This document shows positions 12,874-25,556 of a stretch of DNA of 64,000 bases, in pieces. This stretch comes from Lineus longissimus. Lineage: Eukaryota; Nemertea; Pilidiophora; Heteronemertea; Lineidae. Numbering within the stretch: the stretch's first letter is position 1; each line of letters begins with the position of its first letter. The stretch covers positions 4,896,001-4,960,000 of the forward strand of contig NC_088321.1 in NCBI RefSeq assembly GCF_910592395.1, written 5' to 3'. Below the pieces are notes generated by a model. It was not told the origin of the DNA. It searched no databases and worked only from the letters and a program-made list of their open reading frames with translations. The translations under genes were made by a program, and so were the position numbers.

Positions 12874-13923
12874 CGTCGTCGTCCGTCGTCCGTTAGCAGG
12901 GCACGTTTCGTAACTGTTAGAGCTATTAAGTTGAAACTTGGTACACATGTACCCTTATGTAATGACACCTTGGAGACCAAGTTTCGGTCCGATTCGTTTC
13001 ATGGTTTGGCCACCAGGGGGCCAAACGTTAAAAGTGAAAATATGCAATATCTCCCTTAATAGTAGTCGGGAAATTTTGAAAAAAATATGGTAGGTACTTC
13101 TAGCAAAGGTGCATCATATATCCTCCGGGTTTTTGATTTGACCTCCTTTTCAAGGTCACAGAGGTCAAATGGTGTAAATTGGCCGTTAGGATGTAACGAT
13201 GGCACGTTTCTAAACTGCAATGGCTATTGATACCAAATTTGGTACACATTTACCCCTTAGTCAGGTGATCTTAGGGACCGAAGTTTGGTCCAATATGATT
13301 CACCACTTGACCACCAGGGGGCAAAATCCAAAAACCTTAAAAATGTGATTATTCCTTAACTTCTTGCCCGATTGCCACCAATTTGATATCATGGGTACAT
13401 CTAACCACCATACAGTATATGTCACACAGGTTTTTAATTTGACCTTCTTGTCAAGGTCACAGAGGTCAAATGGCGTAAATTCGCCGTCAGGCCGTGACTA
13501 TGGCACGTTTCTTAACTGCAATGACTATTGATCACAAATTAAGTACACATGTACCCCTTGGTCAGGTGATCTCAGGTACCGAAGTTTGGTGCGATCTGAT
13601 TTGCCGTTTGGCCTCCAGGGAGGGGGCCAAATCCTAAATTCTTGAAAATGCCATTATTCCTAGTAATGACTTGCCCGATTGGCACCAATTTTATATCATA
13701 GGTACATCTAATTCTAACAACCATTCAATGTGTCACCCGGGTCTTCTTTGATTTGACCTACTTTTCAAGGTCACAGAGGTCGAATGTATTGTAAATTGGC
13801 CATTTTGGGGAAATTGTAATTGCTTGGACCTACATCAAACCTAACACTACATGACTCAATACCATGCTCTTTATCCATCTTTCCTCCACATGAGGTGAGC
13901 ACAATGGCCCTGGCCATTTCATT
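12751..13923 (+). mobile_element. Pearl-like repeat, copy 2
   Basis: Full-length copy with the longest (GTC)n tract in the family (about 12799-12890). It has the same 5' hairpin, three core units and 3' hairpin as the copy at 8291. The CTCF-like 15-mer is at 13007-13021. It lies 85 bp upstream of another copy in the same orientation. Confidence 0.85.
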
Positions 13924-14008
13924 TGATTTATTTGGTGTAACGAGTGATGAAATTGTTATATCGCGTGTTTTTTGGCTGAATATTATTAAAAATATATTTT
14001 TAACAACC

Positions 14009-14064
14009 TTTTTAGCTCACCTCTTAGCAGAGGTGAGCTTATCCCATACCGTGGCGTCCGTCGT

Positions 14065-14108
<44 letters not shown>

Positions 14109-15147
14109 CGTCGTCCGTTAGCAGGGCACGTTTCGTAACTGTTAGAGCTATTGAGTTGAAACTTGGTACACATGTACCCTTATGTAATGACACCTGGGAG
14201 ACTAAGTTTCGGTCCGATTCGTTTCATGGTTTGGCCACCAGGGGGCTAAACGTTAAAAGTGAAAATATGCAATATCTCCCTTAATAGTAGTCGGGAAATT
14301 TTGAAAAAAATATGGTAGGTACTTCTAGCAAAGGTGCATCATATATCCTCCGGGTTTTTGATTTGACCTCCTTTTCAAGGTCACAGAGGTCAAATGGTGT
14401 AAATTAGCCGTTAGGATGTAACGATGGCACGTTTCTAAACTGCAATGACTATTGATACCAAATTTGGTACACATTTACCCCTTAGTCAGGTGATCTCAGG
14501 GACTAAAGTTTGGTCCAATATGATTCACCACTTGACCACCAGGGGGCAAAATCCAAAAACCTTAAAAATGTGATTATTCCTTAACTTCTTGCCCGATTGC
14601 CACCAATTTGATATCATGGGTACATCTAACCACCATACAGTATATGTCACACAGGTTTTTAATTTGACCTTCTTGTCAAGGTCACAGAGGTCAAATGGCG
14701 TAAATTCGCCGTCAGGCCGTAACTATGGCACGTTTCTTAACTGCAATGACTATTGATCACAAATTAAGTACACATGTACCCCTTGGTCAGGTGATCTCAG
14801 GTACCGAAGTTTGGTGCGATCTGATTTGCCGTTTGGCCTCCAGGGAGGGGGCCAAATCCTAAATTCTTCAAAATGCCATTATTCCTAGTAATGACTTGCC
14901 CGATTGGCACCAATTTTATATCATAGGTACATCTAATTCTAACAACCATTCAATGTGTCACCCGGGTGTTCTTTGATTTGACCTACTTTTCAAGGTCACA
15001 GAGGTCGAATGTACTGTAAATTGGCCATTTTGGGGAAATTGTAATTGCTTGGACCTACATCAAACCTAACACTACATGACACAAGACCATGCTCTTTATC
15101 CATCTTTCCTCCACATGAGGTGAGCACAATGGCCCTGGCCATTTCAT
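14009..15147 (+). mobile_element. Pearl-like repeat, copy 3
   Basis: Full-length copy, with a shorter (GTC)n tract than copy 2. The CTCF-like 15-mer is at 14232-14246. The structure is as for the copy at 8291, and the sequence is very close to copy 2, so the pair arose from recent, related donors. Confidence 0.85.
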
Positions 15148-17689
15148 TTTTACAACCAGCCCCCTCCCCCTCGGAAATAATCCTGGCGGAAACCCTGCCT
15201 GAGAGCATTTGTTACCAACAATAGTAGCATGCTGGGGTATACATATGGAAAAATCCGTTGCGAGCTTTGCTGGCGGTTACCTTGCGAGCATATATGCTGG
15301 GGGAATAAATGCGACGGCTCCAGTCAAGCTCGATTATTTTTCGTTCTTAATAAATGTGTGTACGAGCTGGTTTCCCCGATCGGGTGTCCGACAATTTCTT
15401 GGCAAACTCTATGTACTGTAAGCCCTGCGTTGTTAATTTGTGTATGTGGTTGTGTGTGTGTTTCCTCTTCGGGGGATGTATCGTGCAAGTAAATCGAACC
15501 AGTATATTATTACGCTCTCATTTGCTTATATAAATCGTTTCGGTAGCGTTTGGGAGCGGAACGATGCCATTGTATTGGAAGTGATACCTCAGTTTGTCGT
15601 TTACCACATAAAGTCAATAAATGGCCAAAAGTTCATTGCATAATCTTAATCAGGCTAAAGTTGCACCTGATATTTGCGGCTTATCCAATTATGAAATAGA
15701 TATTTGACTAATAGGTCTCGCGGTATGATTTAGTGCCTCACTTTCTCTTTTCAGACAAAGACGATTTTTCGCCTGGGCCAGAATAAGGAATAAAGATGCG
15801 GTGGATACTAAATTGCAACCCAAAACAATTTACGGTAGTGAAGCTTTGTCTTCACGTGGGTCCTGAGGCTGAGTTTTCTGTCTTTCCCTGCCAAACCGGT
15901 ATACTTTGTGAACGGCATTACTACGGTACTACATTACTACTTGCTACCAAATTAACTCTTGAGCCCCCATTGTGTATGTCGCCTTTGAGAAATTCCTATC
16001 TGCTTCGGTATGAGCAACGTTGGAAAGACAAGAAACTCAGTCCTCAGCCCACGTAATCGTATGGTGTCGATTACAATAATTGATTTTCTTATATGGTTCT
16101 CCCGACTGTCTCAGTTCTCATTTTGAAGAAAAAAAGGAAAAAAGGGAAGTTTCGCACCAAGATCTTAAATCTATGCGCTTCTTTTCTCCCCGTTTTGAAA
16201 GGTTTTCGGTATTTTTTTTATATTTGAGGAGATCTCGGGTGAATAAGGAAACTATTTGCATGCCACACGGTTATCTATAGTGTAAGATTGTCCAATCACT
16301 CCCAATATTTCCTTGCGAGACGATAGCTTTCGCCGAGGATGTGTCTAAACCTAATGATAAACCGAAGAAATGAATGTGATATGTTGGCGTTAATCATTTT
16401 TAAAGATACAAACAGTTCGAACAATTTATCTTTGCATTACAATGCTTTACATGAAAGCCATTCCAGTACAGTGCGGAGCCCAGTGGTCGAATCGTGCTAC
16501 AACTTTGTCGTCCGAATCTTCTCTATATTGATCTCTGGTCGCTCTCACACGGTGTCTGCAGAGAATGCCTCGCTTTTATTCGTAAGCTGGCCTGGGGGAA
16601 TGAATATATTCAGTAGAAGATCAGAATGCGCATCACGAACAGGCGGGGGGGGGGAGTCACGGTCACTGCATGAATTATCGTAATTTTTCTGGTCCCACAT
16701 CACCCCCTGGTTATAGCTCAGGCTTCCATTCGTTGTCCGATTCATCTTTCAATGGTTGGTTGTACATCAGTCTCTCAATTTTGAAATTTTCTGTCGAGGG
16801 GGTCATCCATCTCTCCCGCTTATATTACTATGACTGCTTTGATTGTATTTGGGAACCACATATATGTCGTCGTGAAAACAACGCTTGGTTGTAGCATCAG
16901 CCCGATAATACTGTCTTTAATCCTGACATTCTGCAGTGAGGTCCGATCCAAGGGTATATACTTGCAAAAGCTGTTGAAAAAGTCCCTACACTTGAGCATA
17001 TAAATGTTTAACATCATTATCAAGATGTCTAGTCAGCAGGACAGCTTTTACAAGTTAGGAATCTATGAGTTTGCCCTTATTTGCGGACATGATCGACTGA
17101 CACCTGATAATGCATCGTTCAAACATGACCCATGAGTGCAATCGGTTTTTCGGACACCTTCCAAGGTATTCAGTAAATCAGAACCTTCGCTAAAGTATTA
17201 GTACAGAACGTGTTCTGAAAATTGACTAGACAGACGTTGGTCGATTACTTCTCCGGACGCAGAACCGCATGATCACCGATGAAGTATCTTGGGCACTCAT
17301 GGCTTCTGTCTTGATACTGGGTATGTTTTGGGTAAGTTTTTAAGCATTGTAGACCGACCTAGAAGAAAATCAAAGGTATAAGTCCGGAAAAGAAGACGCT
17401 CTGTAACTTTATTGATCATCGATTGTCCAACGGGAGCGGCAGCCACCTGGTAAATTTTCAGTTAAAACCTTTTGATCGATCGCATGCATGATGAATACGC
17501 TGGCCGGTGTATATGATGCACGCTCAGAATACGTGGTGTCGTGGGAGAAGTAGTCCAGGCAGAAAGAAGTCCTAGTTGGTCCATAAAGCAGCAGAAGCAC
17601 TTGTTCTCCTACAATGCAGATCAACCAAGCTACCGAGTGATTCGATGACAAGCAGCAGCTGTCGATCATCCACCACCAAGTCGTCTAGG
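15148..17689. other. Stretch without a confident gene
   Basis: Several 65-115-codon frames but no recognisable domain. A G10 tract lies near 16645. The last few hundred bases may be 5' sequence of the BEL/Pao element, but no LTR was identified. Confidence 0.35.
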
Positions 17690-20600
17690 TTCAGACAGAG
17701 GAAGTTTTAGAAGCTGAATTGGTGAAAACTCAACAGATTGCTGAGCAACAGATACAGGACGCTAGGATTCAAGCCGAGATAGCTCAAAAGGAGATCCACA
17801 TTAGCATGAAGATACGGCGCCGATTGGTAGACTTGAGAGCAGAGATGTGCGCTGTGCAGTGATACTCTGAAGACGATCCAAAGTAGAAGAACGGTTGAAA
17901 GAAGCCGCTCGCCGAACAGGCATCATTGCCTTGTATCAACCCAATTTGGCAAGCCCGGCTTGAATTGCCAAACAGGTAAAATATTCTACTTTGTTTTGCG
18001 AGCCAGAGACTTTACAACACATTAGCCAAAATTAGAGCTGTGACGTCATATTTGAATTAATATGCGCATAATTAACAATGGCTGATTTCTCGCTCTCGAT
18101 TCAATTTCTTTTACTAAACTCGTGTTCTTGTCAAAAATCGATGGACAGGAATATACACGTGTGTGTTATTTAAAGTAAGCGTAATAATTGCATTGGGTAC
18201 ATTGCTAAGGTCATTCGCTATAACTCCAGTAGTGTTGTTGACCGCTTTGCCATTTAATGGTAATGAGCTCTTCAACGACTATACATATTAATGAGTTCGG
18301 CTCTCCATTCAGGGTAAAAAAAGTCGGTGTTTGGTAAGCCAGGCTTGTCAATAGACACTTCCTTGAAAGAATGGGCAGATGAAGATTTTGGGGTGTAAAA
18401 TCATATTCGATTCGGTCCAATTGTCGCCGAAAACGGATATGTTCAACCAGATAAGGGCGAGAAACCAAACCCGTTGTATCCCTGCACTGGTGAACTTACT
18501 CAGGATATGAGTGGTAAGCTTACGAAAGAAAGTCCAGAAGTCGTGCAGAGATCCACCAAATCAGCTGACATTGATGTGAAACAAGGGCTGCCACGTCTGT
18601 TGGTGAAGTTCAACGGGACTGGTCCATGCATACCCAAGGGATGATGCGAGATTACATCTTACTGCAAGGCACTGATGAAAGGGTTGCTTTTCAATCAAAT
18701 CCACGCTGAATAACGTTGCAAAACCAGTTTCAGTCACAGTTTCATACATTGGAAGCTCAAGCATGTCAAGCTACAGTGGGTGAACCGTGGTGTCCATACA
18801 CAAGACCTAGTTAACCACCATCGCCATGATATTCAGGGTCATGGTCATTCTAGACCAAGAGATGTATTATGTCAGAGTGCTCCAGCCGTCATTCATCACT
18901 CGAGCCAAGGTCATCAGAATTTAGGTCAAGGACATTTGGGAGAGAGAGACGGTTCAATTCACATGTTCAGAGACTTCCAGTCACTCCTCAGTATTAAAGC
19001 GAGGGGCATCATAATCCTGGTCAAGGTCATCCCATCTTAAGCCATTCGTTGTCCACCTGAAGGCTCTTCAGCGCGCCTTGAGCTGCCAAAGTCAGAGATA
19101 AAGGGCTTCGATGGAGACCCCTTGATTATGCCAGGTTTATGATGGCGTTTTAGCAGAATGTTGAGACAAGAACGTGTGACCCAGGTGAACTGTTCCAGCT
19201 TCTACGTAAACCTTGCCATGGAAGGGCCAGCGATGCCATTGCGAAATATGACATGCTTTTTTCAGACCAGAGGCTAAGCACGACATTTGGTTAAACTTCG
19301 GGCAACCTCATCTGATGACAATGGAATTTCAAAAAAAGCTGAAATCACAGGACGACATTAACTATATATGGTAACAGGCATGGAATGAGAAGGTTCGCCG
19401 AGTTATTGGAAACCACGTGTCTGTCTCTCCGTAGCGTTGATAAATAGAAGGGATTGGATCATCAGGCTACCTTTTGGACGCCGTTGCCAAGTTGCCGATG
19501 CAGGATCGTCGTGCTTGGCTGAGAGAGACCGCTTCGATCCGTGAAGAGTCGAAGAAAGTCAGTTTCGCCGATGCCTTTGATTTTGTCAAGAGACTCTTGC
19601 GAGAAGTGAATGATACTGAATTTGCAGCGTGAAGCATGATAAACGGAGGACCATTCACAAGGAGCGAGACAAACCACCAGCTGTGAAGGCGTACTTCATA
19701 TCGAAGACAAAGACTTCTGATGCGACTAATTAAGGTGCATTCAATGCCCGTGCAGTGACGGTCCGGAGCACTGTATTTGATAGTGTTCTACCATCCGGAA
19801 ACTTCCATGGAAACAGAGGCAGGAAAAGTCAAAGGAAAAGGGCTGTGTTGCAACTGTCTAAATGCTGATGAAAAAATCAGTCACAAAAACTCAGCCAAGA
19901 AAGGCCCTTCACCGAGGGAATGTACGATGACAGGATGCAGGTTAACATCGAAACACCATACCCTTCTAATTTTTGATTATGACGATTAAGAAAATGGCAG
20001 CAGCCCGACCAGCTCCATGACAATCAACAGCAATTTCTGCTCAGAGAAGCAGATTACAGGGTGTACTTCCTTGCCTTTCCAGTCATTATCAGGTCTCTAA
20101 TCACTTGAAAAGAGATGAAAACCTTGGCAGGGATGGACTCCTACTCCAGCGTCTGTCTTTGCGAAGAAGACGTTTTGCAAGAACTGTCAGTCAAACAGGA
20201 TAATAAGCGAGTTGAGTTGAAGACATTGAACGGAGTGAGTGCAGGCGTAATCACTACGTTCCGCCTCAGCATTTCAGGATTAGATGGCAACAGCTGGTTT
20301 GAGATTGCAGAACTTTTCTCATGGGAGAAATTGCCCATTGGGAACAAACATTTGCCAACCAAGTGAACCTGGTCAAATTAAGAGCATCTCAGATATCTAC
20401 CGGTCGCAGACACTCCAGTTGGAAAGCTGAAGGTGTTAATTGAAGGCAACATCCCATCTGCCTACAAGCAACTTGAATGGAGAGAAGGACCGTGACCGGA
20501 CCAGCCCATCGCTGTAAGTTTCCCATGGGACTGGACACTGCTTTGAGGTCCCACTGAATGTAATCATGTCTCTGTAAAAGAACAGGAGATCAGCGGGATG

Positions 20601-21288
20601 CTCATGAGCTAGATTAGCTGAACTTGATCGAGTTGGGACCAAGTATCATTTCGACAAGCCAACCTAAGCAAACGATCTGATGCGAATGAGATTCTAACTG
20701 ACATCCCCAGCAAAAGAGAGCTGGCACGAAAAAGACTTGAGGGAATCAGGACAAAGCTGAAGAAAAGAAGATTGGTGAAAGAAAAACTGCCAGAATACGA
20801 TGGCAATTGTGAACTCTTCAGAAAATACAGAGAGAATGGCTATGCTGATGAGATAGCGACCAATGTGCCTGCACAATATGTGCCCTTTCACCATGTGTAT
20901 CACCCAGCAAAACCTGGAAAAATGAGGATCGTGTGGGACGCTGCCGCACGCCATGAGGATATACCTGATTTAATGACCATGTTTATGCAGGAGCAGAAAG
21001 CATGAATTCGCTGCTTGGTGACTTGATAAGGTTCATGGACTTGAGGAGAAGTAGCTTCCAAGTTGACATCAATGCGATGCATAATCAGATTTACATCAGG
21101 AGGCAACATCGGAATCTGATGAGACGAGGTTTCTGTAGTTCAAAGATGATGAATTGGATGCAGTGCCTGAAGAGTACCAGCTCCTCAACAATTACTTGGG
21201 TGGTACACATGCTCCTGCGATGGCAGGTTATGCAGTATAAGCGACATGTTTGGACAACAAGGACGATTTCCACCCAGAAGTATTAAGG
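17690..21288 (+). pseudogene. Dead BEL/Pao retrotransposon (gag-protease-RT)
   Basis: A series of broken plus-strand frames follows BEL/Pao gene order. There is a charged coiled-coil start (about 17700-17880) and a gag core with PKSEIKGFDGDPL near 19090. A further gag segment at 19470-19630 contains AKLPMQDRRAWLRE. A CxxC zinc-knuckle region with CCNCLNADEKISH lies near 19845, and a protease-like stretch at 20115-20366 lacks a clear DSG. The reverse-transcriptase start at 20690-21005 has VYHPAKPGKMRIVWDAA, followed by a fragment with FQVDINAM. Numerous stops and frameshifts make it inactive. It stops after a DNKDDFHPEVL-like segment, exactly where element E begins, and no LTR was recognised. 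Confidence 0.75.
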
Positions 21289-21425
21289 TAGCAGGAAGGG
21301 TTGGGTGTTTGTGGTTTCTGAGTCTGAGGGGGTTGGTGTCTGTTGACTGTGCTTTAAGAGAGACTAGGCATGGCGCCAGTCTCTCTTAAAGCACAGTCAA
21401 CAGGCATTTGGTCTAAGTATTTGGG
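21274..21425. repeat. Left terminal hairpin region of E
   Basis: Contains TGTTGACTGTGCTTTAAGAG and, after a short spacer, its reverse complement, giving arms of about 25 bp around AGGCATGGCGCC. The same block is present inverted at 43905-44060, including the outer 14-bp flank CCAGAAGTATTAAG. Confidence 0.7.
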
Positions 21426-21761
21426 TTTTGATTGTCATGGCTGTACCCCTGTAAAAGTCAGAGGAGGAGAAGTTTGGAATGATGAAAGCATTGAAGAAGA
21501 AGAAATGTTATTATTGAGGAAAGGAAAATTTATTATGAGACTAGAAGGCAGTGTCCTCACTTGATTATTTTGAAAATGGCGGTCTGAACACATTAAAAGG
21601 TGGAACATGGCATTTTATGGACTTTGAAGTGTTCCGCAGTTAAAGGGAGACTATAGGCAGCAGCTAGGTAGGCAAGATAAAGTCATACAAATTTGCCAAT
21701 AGGGGTCAGTCATATCTCACAGTACGTGGAAATGTTCACACTTGTACATGGAATGTATTAA

Positions 21762-22795
21762 CCCTTTTACTGCCGAAGTCGCACTTCTGCGACAACCATT
21801 ATTTTCCGTTTACTGCCGAAGTCGCAAAAATGCGACATTCTGTGTATCACTAAAAATCAACAGATAACACGAAGACTAGCGTAGTTTTTCAAGAAGTTCG
21901 TAGATGGCGTTGTAGTACGATGATAGAGCTTGCAAATGGCGGCGCCCATGGTATATCGACCTGTACAACTTTTGGGAGAAAATTGAGTTTGAAGTTGGTG
22001 AAATGGCAAAAAGATTGTCACTGACGGAGGTTCTGGACGAACTAGATGTAGTGAATGATTCTGATTCAGGTGAGGAGTTCGTAGATAGTGATTCGGATCC
22101 AGAATACGATGTAAATAATGACGATGCTGAAAGCGATAGTGACAGTGTGTATAGCGATGTACATGACGATGTAGGCACTACACAGGGTGTCCCAGAAGTG
22201 CCAAATGTCCAACCTATGCCTAGGCCTGATTCTCCCATTGAGGACAATCCTGCTGATAGTGAAATGGATTCTGATGATGAGCAGGATGTTGTTCCTAATC
22301 CTGCTGCTCCTGCTGTAGCTGATGTTCTACAATAATCAAAGAGACGAGATGCGAAAACTTGATATTTTGAAAATTTCCGCACATGGATACCTCCTCTACC
22401 ATGGCATTATTTCGCATTTTAGGCAGGACACAAACAAATTCAGGGTTCCCATTCAGGAAAAACAAAGAAAAGACATTATTACTATTGTTCAAACAGTTTT
22501 ATTTGAAAAAAGAATTGAGTTTGAGTCAATTATAGTGTTTCTTTGAGATTTTTTGTCCGTCCTCATTATAAATTCAAGATGGCGGTATGCAAATTAGGTC
22601 AGAACTCCCAATTTTTTTACCCCAATTGAAAGAGGGGGTCATACTGAACAACTTTCATATACATTGTTTGGCTGTATCTCCAATGGTTTTCTCTCACTAG
22701 GCTGGTGAAATATGCTGCCTTAATTACTGTAAAAACAATAGAATCTACCGGCAGTTGGGGTTCATGGAAATTAAAATTGGCCGGCAGTAAAAGGG
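21762..22795 (+). mobile_element. piggyBac-type element, internally deleted
   Basis: Flanked by TTAA on both sides (21758-21761 and 22796-22799). The perfect 14-bp terminal inverted repeats are CCCTTTTACTGCCG and its complement, and a subterminal copy of TTTACTGCCGAAGTCGC lies at 21811. The sister duplication unit at 23683-23686 has the empty TTAA site, so the boundaries are exact. At 1,034 bp it is too short for a full transposase of about 550-600 residues. Confidence 0.92.
22003..22335 (+). CDS. piggyBac transposase N-terminal remnant
   Basis: A 110-residue frame starting at an ATG inside the piggyBac element. It begins MAKRLSLTEVLDEL and continues as a very acidic Asp/Glu/Ser-rich region. 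This is the usual N-terminus of piggyBac transposases ahead of the DDE core. The frame ends in a stop, and the catalytic DDD/DDE core and C-terminal zinc-binding domain are absent. It therefore cannot encode an active transposase. It may be a relic, or the element may be moved in trans by a relative. Assignment rests on position between piggyBac ends and on composition. Confidence 0.6.
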   Translation: MAKRLSLTEVLDELDVVNDSDSGEEFVDSDSDPEYDVNNDDAESDSDSVYSDVHDDVGTTQGVPEVPNVQPMPRPDSPIEDNPADSEMDSDDEQDVVPNPAAPAVADVLQ

Positions 22796-23293
22796 TTAAG
22801 AGCCGCATCAAACATGACCAAGTGCCCTTATTGGGCATATCAGTCATCAAAAGATAGTCAACCTCACCCCCCTGTCGCTGCCAATAGTCCCCCTTTAAAA
22901 AGTCAATTGAGGTGTATGACTCGAGCGTGTGAGCGATATTGACATGTTTAAAATTTGAAGAACGTATAACATATTTACAATGAGGAGATAACAATATCAC
23001 TATTATCAGCAGTATTATGCATTCACTGTGGGAACATGTTGGCAAATGACTAGTCATGTGGATGAGTGGCGTACAGTAGTGTTCAGGAACTTGTGCATGG
23101 ACAATGGAAGTGGATAATATGACTGACTTGAGAAGAGCAGGATGTTTTGAGCATAACCAAAAGGCTGCATAGAGGCGAGGAGAAGGCAAGAGGGAAATGA
23201 CTTTAAATGTAGAAAATGTCCAAAAAAATGCTGAGCACTACTGTATATGATGAGTTTATGTTACCAACATGAGCAGTGAACAATATCAGCAGT

Positions 23294-25281
23294 GTTATGG
23301 CGCCAGTCTCTCTTAAAGCACAGTCAACAGGCATTTGGTGTCAGTATTTGGGTTTTGATTGTCATGACTGTACCCCTGTAAAAGTCAGAGGAGGAGAAGT
23401 TTGGAATGATGAAAGCATTGAAGAAGAAGAAATGTTATTATTGAGGAAAGCAAAATGTATTATGAGACTAGAAGGCAGTGTCCTCACTTGATTATTTTGA
23501 AAATGGCGGTCTGAACACATTAAAAGGTGGAACATGGCATTTTATGGACTTTGAAGTGTTCCGCAGTTAAAGGGAGACTATAGGCAGCAGCTAGGTAGGC
23601 AAGATAAAGTGATACAAATTTGCCAATAGGGGTCAGTCATATCTCACAGTACGTGGAAATGTTCACTTGTACATGGAATGTATTAAGAGCTGCATCAAAC
23701 ATGACCAAGTGCCCTTATTGGGCATATCAGTCATCAAAAGATAGTCAACCTCACCCCCCTGTCGCTGCCTATAGTCCCCCTTTAAAAAGTCAATTGAGGT
23801 GTATGACTCGAGCGTGTGAGCGATATTGACATGTTTAAAATTTGAACAACGTATAACATATTTACAATGAGGAGATAACAATATCACTATTATCAGCAGT
23901 ACTAGCAGTGTACCCGTGGCGCAGGCAGGTTCAAATGGGCTATACCTTGAATAGATTGAATTGCAATGAAAATATAATGCAATATCAAAGGAGCAATATC
24001 GAAGAGACAAATTAAACCAACCATTTGTCCACAGACTCGGACCCTGTGGCGTGCTGTATGCGTGCATATAAAAGTAAATCAATTGGTCCGAATGAGATGA
24101 TGAGGCAATGTGAATATACCTCGTTCCTTAGTCAGCAATATGCCCCTTTTTATACGGAGATGAAGGAGAACCCAGATAGGCCTTCATATGTCGGCCTCCA
24201 AATGGCTCGGACCAATTGCACTATCACTACTAAAACTTTAAAATGCGTGCTCCTCCTACATGTAGCATGATCTCGGGCAAGGCACTTAGTTGACAGGCAA
24301 GCTAGAAGTTCAGCACCGTGAGCAGCTCCTTGATAAGGCCATGCCAAGTTCAGAGTGCCTCTTCAGATACATCAAGTTTTGAAAGCTGTGGTGAGCACAT
24401 AAACATACCATTGTAACCTTAATTTGAAAATCCCTTCATAATCAAGGGCTTGCTCTGGCTAATACAGTACCAATATACGATAGACCATCAATTTGACCCC
24501 AGCTCCTTACTGCGGGAAAACCCAAGTCCAGCAACCAAAAGTATCAAAATACATTTTTGTTTACATTTGAACTGCACACATGCGTTTGTTTACAATTTCT
24601 TTCCCGCGAAATCTCGAAGATCAGGTGACCTACAATCGTGGATTGAAAATAACATTAACCTTGGTTCAGCAGGTCAACACGTGTACAGGCTGTTCCAATC
24701 ATCCCCCTATAGCCAGCCGTTCAACAGGTAGTGTTAGTCACCCCACAGGGAGTGCAGGTGATTCATTAATCCCCTGCATAACTGAACAGCAATGGCTTGG
24801 CTTCCGTGAGTGATAAGGAGAATTGACCGTGTCTGATTAAAAATCCCTCATTACTGCTCCGCTGAAGTAAATTTCCGAAAATAAACATGACGTTGCATCA
24901 GGATAACATATCACCTGCAAACGTGCAAAATTTCGAGACGAAACACGACCCCCAAATGGCACTTTAGCGAGCCGCCTTATAGTATTATGATATAGATTAT
25001 GCATTCACTGTGGGAACATGTTGGCAAATGACTAGTCATGTGGATGAGTGGCGTACAGTAGTGTTCAGGAACTTGTGCATGGACAATGGAAGTGGATAAT
25101 ATGACTGACTTGGGAAGAGCAGGATGTTTTGAGCATAACCAAAAGGCTGCATAGAGGCGAGGAGAAGGCAAGAGGGAAATGACTTTAAATGTAGAAAATG
25201 TCCAAAAAAATGCTGAGCACTACTGTATATGATGAGTTTATGTTACCAACATGAGCAGTGAACAATATCAGCAGTGTTATG
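23294..25281. repeat. Tandem duplication, second unit
   Basis: Follows the first unit head-to-tail. Without its own 1.1-kb insertion it is about 893 bp. It carries the empty TTAA site at 23683-23686 and a different insertion from about 23902. Both units end with the same GCAGTGTTATG. Confidence 0.8.
23902..24990 (+). mobile_element. Unclassified 1.1-kb insertion
   Basis: Present in the second duplication unit and absent from the first (empty site near 23011), which fixes the borders to within a few bases. It begins CTAGCAGTGTACCCGTGGCG and ends CCGCCTTATAGTATTATGAT plus a short AT-rich tail. No target-site duplication over 1-2 bp and no inverted ends. A 5'-truncated LINE or a SINE-type element is possible. 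Its open frames are short. Confidence 0.55.
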
Positions 25282-25553
25282 TTTTCCGTGTGGTAGGTTA
25301 CCAGAAGTTGCCACAAACGGAGCAGCACTTTGAGGTAATTAGTCACATGGACGGTATGTAAATAGTGTATAATTTGAGCATTATGATTTGGTTGTACAGT
25401 ACAGACTGTCTCCGGTGAGGCAAGAATGAGACATGATATCTGAAGAAAGGAATGTCTGATGTGGATTAAGTAAGAGCTGCGTAGTTTGAGATTCGATCGT
25501 TATGAAAGTCTATTCCCTGAACTGTGGTACATGATGGCCATGGTAGGAGTAAG
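25282..25553. other. Spacer inside E
   Basis: Non-coding sequence between the duplicated repeats and the 3' end of the second gene. Nothing specific was recognised. Confidence 0.4.
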
Positions 25554-25556
25554 TTA

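Larger units (their letters stand above)
21370..23293. repeat. Tandem duplication, first unit (carries piggyBac)
   Basis: A unit of about 886 bp once the 1.03-kb piggyBac insertion is removed. It starts ATGGCGCCAGTCTCTC and ends GCAGTGTT. It is nearly identical to the unit that starts at 23294. It is non-coding apart from short frames. Confidence 0.8.

Noticed and set aside
13997-15158. Possible 11-12-bp target-site duplication (TTTTTAACAACC / TTTTTACAACC) around the third pearl-like copy
   Set aside because: None of the other full-length copies has flanking duplications, and Helentron-type elements are not expected to make them; probably chance in T-rich flanks.
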